From assembly GCF_003545765.1 (NCBI RefSeq), contig NZ_QXIO01000003.1, positions 310,001-374,000 on the forward strand: DNA of 64,000 bases. Reading direction: 5' to 3'. The translations under genes and the position numbers were made by a program. The DNA comes from Colwellia sp. RSH04. GTDB lineage: Bacteria > Pseudomonadota > Gammaproteobacteria > Enterobacterales > Alteromonadaceae. Shown here piece after piece: positions 45,685-54,745 of this stretch. The notes beneath the pieces were generated by a model that had not been told where the DNA came from, did no database searches, and was given only the letters and a program-made list of their open reading frames with translations. Position 1 is the first letter of the stretch; every line of letters begins with the position of its first letter.

Positions 45685-47463
45685 TTATTCTTTCTGCTCC
45701 ATTGATGATTCCTTGTGATCAATGTATTCCTTAATGACTTTTTCAAGCATTGATAACGGCATAGAACCATTCTTTAATATTTCATCATGAAACTCTCGTA
45801 CATCAAAATGTTCACCCAAAGCCTTTTCCGCATCTTTGCGTAAGCGCTTAATCGTTAGCTCCCCAATTTTGTAAGATAATGCCTGACCTGGCCATGAGAT
45901 GTATCGATCAATTTCAGTCTTGACATTATGTAATGACAAAGCCGTATTGTCCGCTAAGAAATCCATCGCTTTTTGGCGGCTCCACCCTTGAGTGTGCATG
46001 CCCGTATCAACCACTAACCTGCAGGCTCTCCACATTTCATAAGTTAACCGACCAAAATCATGATAGGGGTTTTCATACATCCCAGCTTCAATACCCAAAT
46101 ATTCAGAATATAACCCCCACCCCTCACCAAAAGCAGAAATATAAGTACGATTTCTAAACTTTGGTACATCTTTCATTTCTTTTGCTAATGCGATTTGCAA
46201 ATGATGTCCAGGTACCGCTTCATGTAATGTTAACGCTGTAAGTACGTATAGTGGCCTTCTATCTAGTCGATAGGTATTTACCCAGTAATTCCCTGGTTGA
46301 TCATCTCTAGAGGGGCCAGAGTAACGACCTGTTGTGTACTTAGGTGCTATATTCGCTGGCACGGGTATAACACCATATGGCGTTCTAGGTAAGGTTTTAA
46401 ATAATGCAGGTAACTTTGCATCCATTTGCTTAGCAATATATGAAGCTTCCTTAATCAATCCTTCAGGTGTTTTTGCGTAAAACTGAGAGTCGGTTCGTAA
46501 GAAGGTCACAAATTCTTTGAAGCTACCATCAAACTCAACCGCCTTGATAATATCATTCATCTCAGCTTTTATACGTTTAACTTCCAACAAACCTTTTTGA
46601 TGCACTTCTGCTGCAGTTAAAGGTAACGTGGTGTAGTGCTCTACTCTATTTTGATAATAAATTTCACCATTAGGCAGGCTTGCAGCAGCAATATTTTCTC
46701 GAGCCTTTACTTGGTATGTATCCACCATAAAGTCATAAAAGTCTTGATATGCTGGCATTACCTTATTCACTAATACTTGTTTAGCTTCTTCTGTTAGCTT
46801 CTTTTTTTGCTCAGATGAAACCTGATTCGACATATTTTTAAAGGGTTTGTAATAACCACTGTCTTCAACGTTTTCCTTAATATAAGCTGCTATTGACTCT
46901 TCAAACCCCTTTAATACTACTTTAGGTTGAGTAATACCCACTTGAATTCCCTTTTCCATCCAACGAGTTTGCTGCTGAAAATAATGAGGGATCGCTTTCA
47001 ACCTCGAAATATAATCTTGATAATCTTGTACCGATTTAAAATTTACTCGACTTGCAATATTTGCTATCCAAACATGAAAACCCGATTCAGCCGTTAACGG
47101 CATGTAGTGTTCTTTGTTAATGTAACTGTCAAGTTGGTTTTTTAAACTGTATGTTAAAACTGACCAGTTAATTTGATTTTCTTTACTGAGTTTATTTTTA
47201 TCTAAGGCATTTAACGCTTGAAAAATTGTCAGTCTTTGCTGATGCAGGTTTTCTAAATTTTCAGCCGATAAATCAGGTAATTTGGCGTTATTATCACCAG
47301 CTAAAGGTTTATTAAAAGGGCTACTTTGTTGATAGAAAACTTCATGTTGTTCAATAATTTTTGCCAACTGCTCATTAGCATCCTTTTTTGTACTTTTATC
47401 TAAAGTTGAAACTGAACAAGAGACCAGAAAGAAGCACAGTATGAAGGTATAAATTTTTTTCAT
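45685..47463 (-). CDS. DUF885 family lipoprotein, putative zinc peptidase
   Basis: The 592-residue protein starts with a lipoprotein signal peptide whose lipobox is LVSC at about residues 13-16. The body is a DUF885 domain with LHEAVPGHH near residue 412, an HExxxGHH-type metal site, a downstream Glu in FGEGWGLYSE near residue 446, and other gluzincin-like features. Such proteins are exported metallo-hydrolases or peptidases of marine bacteria with unknown substrates. Its 3' end lies opposite the c-di-GMP riboswitch transcript. Start ATG at 47463 begins directly at the signal peptide. Confidence 0.87.
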   Translation of the reverse strand: MKKIYTFILCFFLVSCSVSTLDKSTKKDANEQLAKIIEQHEVFYQQSSPFNKPLAGDNNAKLPDLSAENLENLHQQRLTIFQALNALDKNKLSKENQINWSVLTYSLKNQLDSYINKEHYMPLTAESGFHVWIANIASRVNFKSVQDYQDYISRLKAIPHYFQQQTRWMEKGIQVGITQPKVVLKGFEESIAAYIKENVEDSGYYKPFKNMSNQVSSEQKKKLTEEAKQVLVNKVMPAYQDFYDFMVDTYQVKARENIAAASLPNGEIYYQNRVEHYTTLPLTAAEVHQKGLLEVKRIKAEMNDIIKAVEFDGSFKEFVTFLRTDSQFYAKTPEGLIKEASYIAKQMDAKLPALFKTLPRTPYGVIPVPANIAPKYTTGRYSGPSRDDQPGNYWVNTYRLDRRPLYVLTALTLHEAVPGHHLQIALAKEMKDVPKFRNRTYISAFGEGWGLYSEYLGIEAGMYENPYHDFGRLTYEMWRACRLVVDTGMHTQGWSRQKAMDFLADNTALSLHNVKTEIDRYISWPGQALSYKIGELTIKRLRKDAEKALGEHFDVREFHDEILKNGSMPLSMLEKVIKEYIDHKESSMEQKE

Positions 47464-47633
47464 GAAGTTTACTCTGTTTTAAAGACATAGTTACTCTAAC
47501 AAACTTCAACAAAAAGAAAAGACAAAGAACTAAATACAATATAAAGTGCAAAATAAGTTACATAATACCACTAGATTTTTCCTAACATTTTCGAGAGAAT
47601 ACTCCTGCCTTATAGATGTGAATAAATAGACCC

Positions 47634-48602
47634 ATGAAGTATCACGACTCTATACATGAAGCAGAGCAAATCATGGCTCGCACCATAGAACAACTTAACC
47701 AATGGGGGTTACCTGTTAACCCTATCAATTATGCTGTTGGTTATGAGTACAGTAAACAAAATACCCCTAAGCTAAGTAAGTGTATCAATGACCAATTACT
47801 TATCTCCAGTAGTCTCAATGGCTTTTTTATGGAATCTCTTTATAAAAGTCATGTACTTGAGCAAAGTAAGTTCCGCTTTGATATTATCTCAGACTTACAT
47901 AAGCTACTCAGTACAACGCAAAAGAATTCACAGCAAAGCAGTCATTCTGCAGACAAGCTTATCTCAGACTTTGATACCAGTATTCCACAACTACTTTCCC
48001 AAGATAAAGCAGAAGTTATTCAAGCTGTCGAGGCGTTAGAAGCGGCAACACAAGCTTTTAAAAAACAACAAGAGCAACTTAATAAGCAATTACAAATAGC
48101 TCAAAGAGTGAATCAAAAACTTAATGATGAATTAACCATTGCAAAGCAGAGTGTCGATTTAGATCCTGTTACCGGTTTATTTAATAAAGAAGCCATTATT
48201 AGACATATTAACGCTTGGCTAAAACAAGACAGTCAACCTGTCATGATTGCAATACTCGTTAAGGTCAATGATTTTGAGAAATTTTCTCAAGAATATGGCT
48301 TACTATTATCTGATGTCATTTTAAATAAAGTAGCAAATAAGGTGGCTAGCTATGTTGATGAAAGTGGCTTATCTTCACGCATTAGCTTTGATGAATTTCT
48401 CTTATTCGTCCCAAAAATCAGCATAGATACAGCGAATGAAATCAGTAAAAAAATATCACTTGGCGTAGAAAAGCTCAGATTTGTAAGTGCTAAATCAAAG
48501 GTGACTTTACCTCAAATCACCATTGATTATGCTATTGATAATATTAGTTTAAGTGAGTCGCTATCTGTGATTACAACTCATCTTAGAAATAAACTACCTT
48601 AG
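47634..48602 (+). CDS. Soluble GGDEF-like signalling protein, degenerate active site
   Basis: The 322-residue cytoplasmic protein has an N-terminal helical region (about 1-125), a coiled coil (about 125-175) and a C-terminal GGDEF domain (about 178-315). The DxLTGLxNR-like motif is present (DPVTGLFNKEA), but the active-site loop reads SFDEF in place of GGDEF, so cyclase activity is doubtful. The N-terminal half resembles other GGDEF proteins of Alteromonadales I recall as diguanylate cyclase. It is the first plus-strand gene downstream of the c-di-GMP riboswitch, but 2.0 kb away. It converges with orn, ending 8 bases before it. Confidence 0.83.
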   Translation: MKYHDSIHEAEQIMARTIEQLNQWGLPVNPINYAVGYEYSKQNTPKLSKCINDQLLISSSLNGFFMESLYKSHVLEQSKFRFDIISDLHKLLSTTQKNSQQSSHSADKLISDFDTSIPQLLSQDKAEVIQAVEALEAATQAFKKQQEQLNKQLQIAQRVNQKLNDELTIAKQSVDLDPVTGLFNKEAIIRHINAWLKQDSQPVMIAILVKVNDFEKFSQEYGLLLSDVILNKVANKVASYVDESGLSSRISFDEFLLFVPKISIDTANEISKKISLGVEKLRFVSAKSKVTLPQITIDYAIDNISLSESLSVITTHLRNKLP

Positions 48603-48610
48603 AATATCTA

Positions 48611-49156
48611 TTATTCTTTAAAGAAATACTGGCGATAAACTTTAAGCTCAGCAATAGACTCTTTAATATCATCAAGCGCTAAATGAGCCCCAGTTTTAAC
48701 AACTTTATCAAGTACTTCTGGCTTCCAACGGCGGGCTAACTCTTTTACCGTACTAACATCTAAGTTTCTATAGTGAAAAAAGTCCTCAAAGTCTGGCATG
48801 TATTTATTGATGAATCGTCTATCTTGCCCGATGCTATTTCCACACATTGGAGACTTTCCTTCAGTTACATGTTGCTTCACAAATGAAAGTGTTTGCTTAG
48901 TCGCTTCACTTAACGTTATTTCACTATCACGACAACGCTGAGTTAACCCAGATTTTCCATGATGCTCAATACACCATTCACTCATGTTATCTAATACGTT
49001 GTCAGGCTGGCTTATAGCAAAGACTGGCCCTTGGGCAATTATATTTAATTGGCTGTCTGTTACTATGGTCGCAATTTCTAATATCACATCAGTTTCAGGC
49101 TCTAATCCTGTCATTTCTAGATCAAGCCAGATTAAATTTGAGTCACTACAAGTCAT
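48611..49156 (-). CDS. orn: Oligoribonuclease Orn
   Basis: Orn degrades 2-5-nt RNAs, including pGpG, the product of EAL-type c-di-GMP hydrolysis, so it closes the c-di-GMP breakdown path. The 181-residue protein is a DEDDh exonuclease: DLEMTGL near residue 12, the Asp in [11 protein letters not shown] near residue 112, and [11 protein letters not shown] near residue 158 supply the four acidic residues and the His. It is divergent from rsgA with psd beyond, the same order as in E. coli. Confidence 0.96.
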   Translation of the reverse strand: MTCSDSNLIWLDLEMTGLEPETDVILEIATIVTDSQLNIIAQGPVFAISQPDNVLDNMSEWCIEHHGKSGLTQRCRDSEITLSEATKQTLSFVKQHVTEGKSPMCGNSIGQDRRFINKYMPDFEDFFHYRNLDVSTVKELARRWKPEVLDKVVKTGAHLALDDIKESIAELKVYRQYFFKE

Positions 49157-49337
49157 AAATTTCCCTTAAAAAAATGCACAAGCATTGGTAGACAATTGTA
49201 AGTATAATACGTCAGATATTATCACGATGATATTTCTTTCGTGAGTAAGGTATAATACTTAAATAAAATTACAATGTATGGCCATCTCTTTTTGGCTGAA
49301 TTTGTTTCAAGGTGAATGGCAATATGAATATCTAATT

Positions 49338-50402
49338 ATGGCTAAAGTAAAAAAATTAACTAAAGGTCAACTTCGAAGAATTAGAGCTAACCATGACAAA
49401 AAACTTCATGGTCAAAGTAAAAAGACTAAAAACAACGAGCAAATTCATTGGCAAGATAATGAATTAAGTGAACCTCAATCAGGCACTATCATTAGTCGCT
49501 TTGGTCAACATGCTGACGTAGAAAGTGAGCATGGTGAAGTGTTCAGATGTAATCTTAGGCGCTCTATCGAATCACTCGTTTGTGGCGATAAAGTACAATG
49601 GCGCCAAGGTAAAGAAACTGAGCACAGCATCAATGGTATTATCGAAGCAGTACATGAAAGAGACTCAATGCTCTCTCGCCCTGATGTCTATGATGGATTA
49701 AAACCTATAGCAGCCAACATTAGTCAAATTTTAATTGTTTCATCAGTATTGCCTGTTTTTAATAGTGATATTATTGACCGCTATTTAGTCGCTGCCGAAC
49801 AAACAAAAATCACACCTGTGATCGTATTAAACAAAATTGATTTACTAGATGAAGTTTCTGAAGAAGAGCAGGCTGTTATAGAAAAACAACTACAAATCTA
49901 CCGTGATATTGGGTATCAAGTATTGTATGCCAGTAGCAAGTCAAATCACGGGATTGACGTAGTAAAGGAGCAATTGGCAGAACATACTAGTATCTTTGTG
50001 GGTCAATCAGGTGTTGGAAAGTCAACTTTAGTGAATGCTTTAATGCCTGACTTAGGATTGTTAACACAAGAAGTTTCAGAAAACTCAGGTTTAGGTCAAC
50101 ATACTACAACTGTTGCTCGCCTATACCACTTTAATGATGGTGGAGATTTAATCGATTCCCCTGGTATACGGGAGTTTGGCCTTTGGCATTTAACACCAGA
50201 ACAGGTTTATCATGGTTTTATAGAGTTTTCTCCCTTTATAGGAATGTGCAAATTTAGAGACTGTAAACATCAAAAAGATCCCGGCTGTGCACTGATTAAT
50301 GCACAAGAAAACAATGAAATTACTGCCAAACGTTTAGCGAGTTTTCAACGAATTCTAGCAAGCTTAGGTGATAACAAATTAACATCTCGATTTAACGATT
50401 AA
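49338..50402 (+). CDS. rsgA: Ribosome small-subunit-dependent GTPase RsgA
   Basis: RsgA is a circularly permuted GTPase that checks late 30S maturation. From the ATG at 49338 it has 354 residues: basic N-terminus (MAKVKKLTKGQLRRI), an OB fold (about 65-115), the permuted G domain with G4 NKID near 170, G1 GQSGVGKS near 225 and G3 DSPG near 275, and a zinc finger with Cys/His ligands (CKFRDCKHQKDPGC) near 305-318. The upstream in-frame ATG at 49278 would add 20 unrelated residues and is not favoured. psd follows after 9 bases. Confidence 0.95.
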   Translation: MAKVKKLTKGQLRRIRANHDKKLHGQSKKTKNNEQIHWQDNELSEPQSGTIISRFGQHADVESEHGEVFRCNLRRSIESLVCGDKVQWRQGKETEHSINGIIEAVHERDSMLSRPDVYDGLKPIAANISQILIVSSVLPVFNSDIIDRYLVAAEQTKITPVIVLNKIDLLDEVSEEEQAVIEKQLQIYRDIGYQVLYASSKSNHGIDVVKEQLAEHTSIFVGQSGVGKSTLVNALMPDLGLLTQEVSENSGLGQHTTTVARLYHFNDGGDLIDSPGIREFGLWHLTPEQVYHGFIEFSPFIGMCKFRDCKHQKDPGCALINAQENNEITAKRLASFQRILASLGDNKLTSRFND

Positions 50403-50411
50403 GGAAACCAA

Positions 50412-51302
50412 GTGTCTTCACAAAATTCATTTTCAGACAAAGTAAAAATTGCATTGCAATATATTATGCCAAAGCATTTTTTATCACGTTTAGTAGGCAA
50501 ATTTGCCGCAGCCAAAATGGGGTGGCTAACAACTAAAGCAATTAGCCAATTTATCAAAGCCTATGGCATTAATATGGGTGAAGCAAAACTAAAAAATGCT
50601 AGTGATTTTGAAACCTTTAATGACTTCTTTACCCGTGAACTTGAAGAGGGTGCTCGTACCATAGACAAAGATGAAAGCACACTATGTTACCCCGTTGATG
50701 GTGCAATTAGCCAGCAAGGTGATATTGTAGATGGCCAACTGATACAAGCCAAAGGGTTTGATTACAGTTTAACCTCATTGCTTGGTGGTGATGCTCAAAC
50801 AGCAGAACCATTTCAAGATGGTAAATTCTCTTGTATCTACCTAGCTCCCAAAGATTATCATAGAATTCACATGCCAATGGCGGCCACACTGCGTGAAATG
50901 ATTTACGTACCTGGCGAGCTATTTTCTGTGAATCCTTTAACGGCACGAAATGTTCCCGGGTTATTTTCACGTAATGAACGCGTTGTTGCGATATTCGATA
51001 CTCAATTTGGTCAGTTAGCCATGGTATTAGTTGGTGCAACAATCGTTGCCAGTATTGAAACAAAATGGGCAGGTACAATTACACCGCCAGCAGGAAAAGA
51101 TGTATTCCGTTGGAAGTACCCTACTTCAGGCGTTGATGCCATCACTTTTGAAAAAGGTGATGAAATGGGTCGATTCAAACTTGGTTCGACCGTAGTCAGT
51201 GCATTTTCACCAAACATGGTTGAATTTGAGGCCAATGCAGGACCAGGTACGGTCACTCGTTTAGGTGAGCTTTATGCTACCGTCAACGAAAAACAGCATT
51301 AG
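50412..51302 (+). CDS. psd: Phosphatidylserine decarboxylase proenzyme
   Basis: Psd makes phosphatidylethanolamine from phosphatidylserine at the inner membrane. The 296-residue proenzyme has the LGST self-cleavage site near residue 254 ([11 protein letters not shown]), where Ser becomes the pyruvoyl group of the small chain. The catalytic His lies in YHRIHMPM near residue 146. The start is GTG at 50412, with AAGGAAA just before it. It forms an operon with rsgA. Confidence 0.96.
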   Translation: MSSQNSFSDKVKIALQYIMPKHFLSRLVGKFAAAKMGWLTTKAISQFIKAYGINMGEAKLKNASDFETFNDFFTRELEEGARTIDKDESTLCYPVDGAISQQGDIVDGQLIQAKGFDYSLTSLLGGDAQTAEPFQDGKFSCIYLAPKDYHRIHMPMAATLREMIYVPGELFSVNPLTARNVPGLFSRNERVVAIFDTQFGQLAMVLVGATIVASIETKWAGTITPPAGKDVFRWKYPTSGVDAITFEKGDEMGRFKLGSTVVSAFSPNMVEFEANAGPGTVTRLGELYATVNEKQH

Positions 51303-51363
51303 AAATAAAATTAAAACAAGAAGTTAACGTTAATAAAATAAAAAGGTTGCTCATTTATTCTCC

Positions 51364-51421
51364 ACAAGATACGATTAAGTTCGTATCTTGTTACAATGTT
51401 CTACAAATTTTCACCTTTGTA
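51364..51421. promoter_or_regulatory. Inverted repeats in the blaI-type promoter region
   Basis: ACAAGATACGA (51364-51374) and TCGTATCTTGT (51381-51391) form a perfect 11-bp repeat with a 6-base loop. Next, TACAAA (51402-51407) and TTTGTA (51416-51421) form a TACA...TGTA dyad, the kind of half-site used by BlaI/MecI repressors, though the 8-base spacer is longer than in the staphylococcal operators. The first may end psd transcription or form part of the operator. Confidence 0.45.
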
Positions 51422-51467
51422 AAACATGATTTTATCAATAAGCGAGTAAGCTCGAAAGGAAATGTAA

Positions 51468-51848
51468 ATGGCGCGTGATAATTCTGCAGTAAAGCCTACC
51501 GAGGCTGAATTAACATTACTTAATGTACTATGGCAAATTGGTCCAGCAACAGTAAGACAAATCCACGAAACAGTTAGTACAACACAAAAAACAGGTTATA
51601 CGACTGTACTTAAAATATTGCAAATAATGCATGAAAAATCTCTAGTGATTAGAGATGAGAGTAACCGAGCTCATGTTTATGCTGCAGCAAACAGTGAAAT
51701 GCATACGCAATCTTCACTGATAAAAGATCTTATAAGTAAGGCTTTTGGTGGTTCAACATCTAAGTTAGTCATGAGAGCGATTGATGAATCAACCAGCGCT
51801 CAGGATATAGACGATATTCGCCAACTTTTAAATTCACTTGAAAAATAG
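51468..51848 (+). CDS. BlaI/MecI/CopY family transcriptional repressor
   Basis: The 126-residue protein has the winged-helix domain of the BlaI family (about 8-80, with ELTLLNVLWQIGPATVRQI at the start and TTVLKILQIMHEKSLV as the recognition region) and a C-terminal dimerisation part. In known systems the cognate M56 membrane protease inactivates it when the inducer is present. The M56 gene starts 18 bases downstream, so the pair forms an operon. AAAGGAAA precedes the ATG. The regulated genes beyond its own operon are unknown; no beta-lactamase is nearby. Confidence 0.92.
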   Translation: MARDNSAVKPTEAELTLLNVLWQIGPATVRQIHETVSTTQKTGYTTVLKILQIMHEKSLVIRDESNRAHVYAAANSEMHTQSSLIKDLISKAFGGSTSKLVMRAIDESTSAQDIDDIRQLLNSLEK

Positions 51849-51866
51849 AAGTAACTAAATTAACAC

Positions 51867-54041
51867 ATGCTTGAACATTTATTAGCAACGCCCTATTTTT
51901 ATAGCTTAGCACTAACCTTATTGCACTTTTTGTGGCAAGGGGTATTGGTGGCTTTTGCTTTAAAAGCAGCTTTGTTAATAATTGACAAAAATAAATCACA
52001 ATTACGATACGCACTCTCTGCAACGGCTATGTTTGCCAACTTAGTACTCGCGATTGTCACTTTTATTATCGTTTTCCCTGACGATGCAGTAATGCAAGCA
52101 TCAAGTAATACGCCTATCGCATTAACAACCTTAGTTAACGAGTTAACACAAGATAATACCTTACTAAACTATCAAGAATTAATACCTTCACTTGTTGCGC
52201 ATTCTTTACCCTTTATTTCATTATTGTGGATGGTCTGTGTATTATCACTAGCGGGTAAGTTACTAATAGAAATGCGCAATGTAAATAAATTGCCCACTCA
52301 GGGTAGTATAGTTCCTGAGCAGGCGTTATTAGCTCGATTTAATGAACTTGCTCAGCAAATAAGTTTAAAGAAAACCCCAAGACTACTTATCTCAATAAAG
52401 ATAGATGTGCCAATGGCAATTGGTTGGTTTAAGCCCGTTGTGCTTATACCTGCTGGCATGGTAACTGGCTTAAATGCTGCTCAGCTTGAAATGCTTATGT
52501 TACATGAATTAGCTCATATTCGTCGACACGACTATCTTGTTAACTTCATACAAACAGTTATCGAGTTATTATTCTTCTTCCATCCTGGTGTTAGCTGGAT
52601 AGCGAAACAAATGCGTAATGAACGTGAATACTGTAGCGACGACATTGCAGTACAACATTGTGGCGACCCCATTGCTTATGCACACACCTTAGCAGACACG
52701 GCTTCACTATGTGCAAATAGACATCATCACACTATTCCTAGCATGGCAATGGCCGCTTCTGGTGGTGATTTAAAACAACGTGTACTGCGCCTTGTTGACC
52801 ATCATTGTGCACCGACTAATGATGTAAGCAAATGGTTTGCTGGTATCAGTATCTTTTTTGTTATTTTGTTCGTTATGAGTAATAAATTACTCACTTTTCC
52901 ATACGCGCAAAAATGGAGTAATGAATTTCCTTGGAGCAAGCCAAGCACTAAACTAGCAACAGCTTCAAACAAGCCAAATAAAGATAAGGCTAATCACTTA
53001 AAGTCAGGAACAACTGCACTAGCTGATGATAGTATTGCCCAGCAATTATTAAGCAATCAAACGGTAGAGCAAACTACATCAGGTTTAGCAAACCAATATA
53101 ACGTCGATACCCGTGAAGAGCCTTTACAAGTAAAAACTGATCCCTTAATTGTTGACACGTTTTCAGAAACTTCAGTAACAACAACCAATAAAAACCAAGA
53201 TACCTTTTCTCGCGATATTTCTCGCGGCATAGAAAATAATACTGAAAATTTAGGTATTGTAGAGAAACAATTTGAGGATAATACTAGCTTGCAAAGTAAC
53301 ACAGTTATTGAGCAACCTATTATACGCACTAAGAGTAATGCAGCTAAAACAACACTCGCTTTAAAAACATCACCTTCTAAAAACAACGATGTTGCCAAGC
53401 AAGATTCGATAATTAATAAAGATAACGATCAGCTACTTAGCAATACGTTATTAAAAGAGCCTTCTAAATCAGCTATAACAACTTCAAATGAAGATAGCTC
53501 TAAACATCATGCACTGTTAACCTCTCAAACGAGTAAATCAATTAACTTAAGTGATAGCGCACCTTCTGCTATCGAGGTTGCTTTAGATTCAAGTAGTGCA
53601 TTAACAACGCGTAATACCTTTGAAAACCCTTATCAAGATCAACTTAACGAACTGGGTTCTGAGCCCGTTGCAACAAAGGGCAATGATATTTTTGAAGGGT
53701 TAGCTAAATTTGATAAAATTCCTGCGTCGACATCTAGCTTATCAGTTGAACAAATAAAGCAACCTGTTTGGTACGAAGCTGAACAAGTTAAAACAGCTGA
53801 TCCTGTCTACCCTAGTCTTGCCAAGCGCAAAGGTATTGAAGTTGAAGTGAAGGTTAACTTTACTATAGACGCACAAGGGAGTGTGAAAAATATTCAGTTT
53901 GTTCAGCAAAACAAAGTAAATTACTTTAAAAACTCTATCCGTTCTGCGATAAAAAAATGGCGATTTCTACCAGCAAAAATCGGTGATAAACCAGTAGAAA
54001 GCCAAATGTCTAAGATATTCTCGTTTAGTTTAAAAGGTTAA
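51867..54041 (+). CDS. M56 family (BlaR1-type) membrane metallopeptidase with C-terminal TonB-like domain
   Basis: The 724-residue protein has four membrane helices (about 10-30, 38-62, 110-128 and 310-335) and a cytoplasmic/membrane M56 peptidase with the zinc motif HELAHIRRHDY near residue 214. A long low-complexity, Ser/Thr/Asn-rich linker (about 360-620) leads to a C-terminal TonB-type domain (about 640-720; YPSLAKRKGIEVEV). BlaR1 of staphylococci has a penicillin-binding sensor there instead. The TonB-like end may sense or touch the outer envelope. It is coupled to the BlaI-type repressor upstream. Confidence 0.88.
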   Translation: MLEHLLATPYFYSLALTLLHFLWQGVLVAFALKAALLIIDKNKSQLRYALSATAMFANLVLAIVTFIIVFPDDAVMQASSNTPIALTTLVNELTQDNTLLNYQELIPSLVAHSLPFISLLWMVCVLSLAGKLLIEMRNVNKLPTQGSIVPEQALLARFNELAQQISLKKTPRLLISIKIDVPMAIGWFKPVVLIPAGMVTGLNAAQLEMLMLHELAHIRRHDYLVNFIQTVIELLFFFHPGVSWIAKQMRNEREYCSDDIAVQHCGDPIAYAHTLADTASLCANRHHHTIPSMAMAASGGDLKQRVLRLVDHHCAPTNDVSKWFAGISIFFVILFVMSNKLLTFPYAQKWSNEFPWSKPSTKLATASNKPNKDKANHLKSGTTALADDSIAQQLLSNQTVEQTTSGLANQYNVDTREEPLQVKTDPLIVDTFSETSVTTTNKNQDTFSRDISRGIENNTENLGIVEKQFEDNTSLQSNTVIEQPIIRTKSNAAKTTLALKTSPSKNNDVAKQDSIINKDNDQLLSNTLLKEPSKSAITTSNEDSSKHHALLTSQTSKSINLSDSAPSAIEVALDSSSALTTRNTFENPYQDQLNELGSEPVATKGNDIFEGLAKFDKIPASTSSLSVEQIKQPVWYEAEQVKTADPVYPSLAKRKGIEVEVKVNFTIDAQGSVKNIQFVQQNKVNYFKNSIRSAIKKWRFLPAKIGDKPVESQMSKIFSFSLKG

Positions 54042-54043
54042 GA

Positions 54044-54532
54044 CTACTTTCTGCCTCGCGTGTTATTCTGCTTAATCTTTTGCCACTTCTCTTTTTGCTC
54101 TGCTGTTAACACACTGTAGATTGCATGTTTTGTTTTTGCTTTGCTAAGTGCCCACTGTGCTGCAGTAGGTTGATATGCATTAAATAAAGCAGTAAAAGCA
54201 TGTTCATCAAATACATCAGCATGGGTTAAGGCTTTTTGTTCTGCTTTCATTTGCTTTAAAGATGCCTGTAGTTCTTGGTTCTGCTCTTTTGCTGAAAGCT
54301 TAATCGCTTTAATTTGTTCTTTTTGAAAATCTGTTAAATCAAGCGCTTTAGCCATTCTTCTTAACTGCTTTCCATGATCTCTCTGCTGCATTTCATACTT
54401 GTGTTTTGTTTGATTATCACTACTCAACACTGCGTTATCATCAAAAGTTTGAGCTACTGAAATTTGGCTAAATAATAACGTGACCATTAACGCTACGGGT
54501 TTAAAGTTCATTTTAAATCTTTGTTTCATCAT
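54044..54532 (-). CDS. Spy/CpxP family periplasmic protein
   Basis: The 162-residue protein has a signal peptide to about residue 28 (QISVAQTF) and a helical body carrying the LTxxQ motifs of the Spy/CpxP family (LTDFQKEQI near residue 70, LTAEQKEKW near 146). CpxP binds the CpxA sensor and damps the Cpx response. It is divergent from cpxRA, the classic cpxP position, and shares their CpxR-box promoter region. It ends 2 bases from the convergent M56 gene. Whether it acts like CpxP or like the chaperone Spy cannot be told from sequence. Confidence 0.85.
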   Translation of the reverse strand: MMKQRFKMNFKPVALMVTLLFSQISVAQTFDDNAVLSSDNQTKHKYEMQQRDHGKQLRRMAKALDLTDFQKEQIKAIKLSAKEQNQELQASLKQMKAEQKALTHADVFDEHAFTALFNAYQPTAAQWALSKAKTKHAIYSVLTAEQKEKWQKIKQNNTRGRK

Positions 54533-54664
54533 CTTTCCTCAATTAACTAATATTCGATATCTAGGTTTCGCTGAACTTTCGTGCTCTAAGCTTGTTTGAT
54601 AAAAACTCAAAAGGTCAACAAGCCCTATTATATTTAAGGGAATGAAAAGAAACGCAAAGCAAAT

Positions 54665-54680
54665 GTAAAGATTACGTAAA
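54665..54680. promoter_or_regulatory. CpxR box between the cpxP-like gene and cpxRA
   Basis: GTAAA at 54665-54669 and GTAAA at 54676-54680 are direct repeats with a 6-base spacer, matching the CpxR consensus GTAAA(N4-8)GTAAA. The second repeat continues into a GTAAAGTTTAC palindrome (54676-54686). It lies between the divergent genes, as expected for autoregulation. Confidence 0.8.
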
Positions 54681-54745
54681 GTTTACTTTCACTGTGGGCG
54701 TAGATTGTTAGCTAAGGTAAACTAGACTTAACATGAGAGGTGGTT

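Noticed and set aside
45645-45734. A 29-codon plus-strand frame from a TTG just after the riboswitch, hydrophobic in the middle
   Set aside because: It has no ribosome-binding site, a rare start codon and overlaps the DUF885 3' end in antisense, so it is not supported as the riboswitch target gene.
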